6,398 nucleotides of DNA from the NCBI GenBank assembly GCA_937901805.1, contig CALDJI010000165.1, positions 1 to 6,398 of the forward strand, given 5' to 3'. A program made the position numbers and the translations under genes. The notes below the pieces were generated by a model, which was not told the DNA's origin, searched no databases, and saw only the letters and a list, made by a program, of their open reading frames with translations. The DNA comes from an uncultured Clostridia bacterium (GTDB taxonomy: Bacteria; Bacillota; Clostridia; Oscillospirales; Ruminococcaceae). Of this stretch, positions 5,731-6,398 are shown piece by piece; position 1 is the stretch's first letter, and each line of letters starts with the position of its first letter.

Positions 5731-6205
5731 ATTCTTCCCCCCCTAACATTGGTCTGAGGATCTTTTTAGCGCGGGCCAGCAAAGTGTAGACAGTATTGAC
5801 ATTTTTATGCAGGATTTTGCCAATTTCGACGGCAGTATACTGTTCGTAGTAATATAGATAAATGACATCTTTGTATTTTGCCGGCAGCGACAGCACGGCA
5901 GAAAGTACGTCTGAAGATTCTTCATTGGTTTGGGCGGCAAATTCCTGAAGTTGCTCAAATGAAACAGTATGGCTGCGAAAAAAATTTTTCCGAAAGTCCT
6001 TACATGCATTGGCTGTGACACGGATTACCCATGCTTTTTCATGAGTTTCATTTTCAAACACAGTTTTAGTAGTAAGATATTTGAAAAAAACAGTTTGAAA
6101 AACATCCTCCGTATCAGCGGTGTTTTTTAAATACAGAACACAGATTCTACGCACAGTATCTGCATACTGCTCGATTGCCCTGACAATTTCCTGTTCGCTT
6201 CGCAT
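5720..6205 (-). CDS. ECF-type RNA polymerase sigma factor
   Basis: This 161-aa protein should direct RNA polymerase to a specific promoter set when released by the membrane anti-sigma factor encoded next. Region 2 spans about 10-75 and includes YLKNTADTEDVFQTVFFKYL, the core-binding and -10-recognition helices, and AWVIRVTANACKDFRK. A short acidic linker (about 85-100) leads to region 4 (about 102-152), with LPAKYKDVIYLYYYEQYTAVEIGKILHKNVNTVYTLLARAKKIL containing the -35-binding helix-turn-helix. There is no region 1 or 3, as expected for the ECF group. ATG 6205 has AGGGG (6213-6217) 7 nt upstream. The frame stays open upstream to the window edge, but that translation is implausible. The last codons contain a run of seven G and overlap the anti-sigma start. 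The target regulon cannot be told from this window. Confidence 0.92.
   Translation of the reverse strand: MRSEQEIVRAIEQYADTVRRICVLYLKNTADTEDVFQTVFFKYLTTKTVFENETHEKAWVIRVTANACKDFRKNFFRSHTVSFEQLQEFAAQTNEESSDVLSAVLSLPAKYKDVIYLYYYEQYTAVEIGKILHKNVNTVYTLLARAKKILRPMLGGEEFEQ
5737..5744 (-). promoter_or_regulatory. G-rich ribosome binding site for the TTG start of the anti-sigma gene
   Basis: On the - strand AGGGGGGG is followed by AAGAAT and then TTG (5730). The G-run sits 6 nt before the start codon, inside the last sigma codons (Gly-Gly-Glu). It supports TTG as the start, since no in-frame ATG or GTG lies between the upstream TAG and the TTG. Confidence 0.6.
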
Positions 6206-6398
6206 AGTGTTTCCCCTGTTTCTGCTCGTTTTGATATCCCTTTTGTCCTCCCTGATATCCGGTGCCGTCTCTGGGCGGGATCCCGTTATTCGGGCAGTCT
6301 GGGTTTGGACAGGTAGAGTCCGCGTCCGCTGCGGAAGAAATGTCCGATGAAGAGGACTGGGCAGAATTTTCGTTCCTGCCTCCCTGATATCCGGTGCC
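6147..6398 (-). CDS. 3' end of an unrecognised repeat-containing protein, overlapping the sigma gene
   Basis: This - strand frame enters from the right edge and ends at TAG (6149-6147), giving 83 residues. It starts GTGYQGGRNENSAQ, runs through a Ser/Asp/Ala-rich stretch, then a Cys pair (TCPNPDCPNNGIPPRD), a second GTGYQGG, and a Gln/Lys/Tyr-rich segment (QKGYQNEQKQGKH). The last 19 codons lie inside the sigma gene, a 59-nt overlap. In-frame repetition of GTGYQGG supports real coding. The composition resembles the Gly/Asn/Gln tail of the anti-sigma protein, so an exported or surface protein in the same signalling operon is possible. Alternatives are that the true gene is broken by a frameshift near its end, or that the frame is an artefact. 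No family was recognised. Confidence 0.45.
   Translation of the reverse strand, partial: GTGYQGGRNENSAQSSSSDISSAADADSTCPNPDCPNNGIPPRDGTGYQGGQKGYQNEQKQGKHYAKRTGNCQGNRAVCRYCA
6213..6217 (-). promoter_or_regulatory. Ribosome binding site of the sigma factor gene
   Basis: AGGGG on the - strand lies 7 nt before ATG 6205 and inside the reading frame of the upstream partial gene. It decides the sigma start, because the same frame is open further upstream. Confidence 0.65.
6247..6266. repeat. 20-bp direct repeat, copy 1
   Basis: This is identical to 6379-6398, 132 bp (44 codons) away. On the - strand it encodes GTGYQGG, in the same frame as the other copy. Confidence 0.85.
6379..6398. repeat. 20-bp direct repeat, copy 2, at the window edge
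   Basis: This is an exact copy of 6247-6266 and ends precisely at the last base of the window, so the identity may continue beyond it. It encodes GTGYQGG on the - strand. The true repeat unit could be longer, and more copies may follow. Confidence 0.8.

Noticed and set aside
6206..6398. N-terminal extension of the sigma factor, since its frame is open to the window edge
   Set aside because: The translation is Arg/Thr/Pro-rich and unlike sigma factors. ATG 6205 has a good ribosome binding site and gives a normal ECF length.

Overview
The window looks like chromosomal DNA from a Gram-positive anaerobe of the class Clostridia, possibly a gut Oscillospirales or Lachnospirales relative. This rests on strong AGGAGG-type ribosome binding sites, the style of the type II topoisomerase proteins, and a sigma factor paired with an RsgI-like anti-sigma protein. 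Base composition is fairly balanced. No mobile element, tRNA, rRNA or CRISPR array was seen.

Layout. Positions 2-112 hold the last 36 codons of an unrecognised + strand gene, closed by a strong hairpin terminator (132-172). A gene-free stretch of about 425 bases follows. It contains an imperfect palindrome, a perfect-consensus housekeeping promoter (TTGACA, 18 bp, TATAAT; 357-386) and a leader of about 145 nt with two possible hairpins. That promoter should drive a two-gene operon: a ParE/GyrB-like ATPase/TOPRIM subunit (539-2557) and, 38 nt later, a ParC/GyrA-like cleavage subunit (2596-4836). Together they would form an A2B2 type II DNA topoisomerase. All main catalytic residues are present, but several signature motifs diverge from textbook GyrA/GyrB and ParC/ParE. 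The operon ends at a perfect 42-bp palindrome (4845-4886) that can terminate transcription from both directions.

Convergent to it, on the - strand and read from right to left, are three overlapping genes. First is the 3' end of an unrecognised gene encoding a Cys- and Gly/Gln/Tyr-containing repeat protein, which leaves the window at 6398. Next is an ECF-type sigma factor (5720-6205). Last is a single-pass membrane anti-sigma factor of the RsgI-like type (4909-5730). The overlaps (59 nt and 11 nt) point to one translationally coupled signalling operon in which the membrane protein holds the sigma factor until an envelope signal releases it.

Most worth a second look: the anti-sigma protein lacks the Asn-Pro pair at which RsgI proteins self-cleave; a run of seven G at the sigma/anti-sigma junction could fuse the two proteins in frame if one G were lost; the cleavage subunit has Gln and Glu at the two main quinolone-resistance positions; and an exact 20-bp in-frame repeat sits at the right edge of the window.
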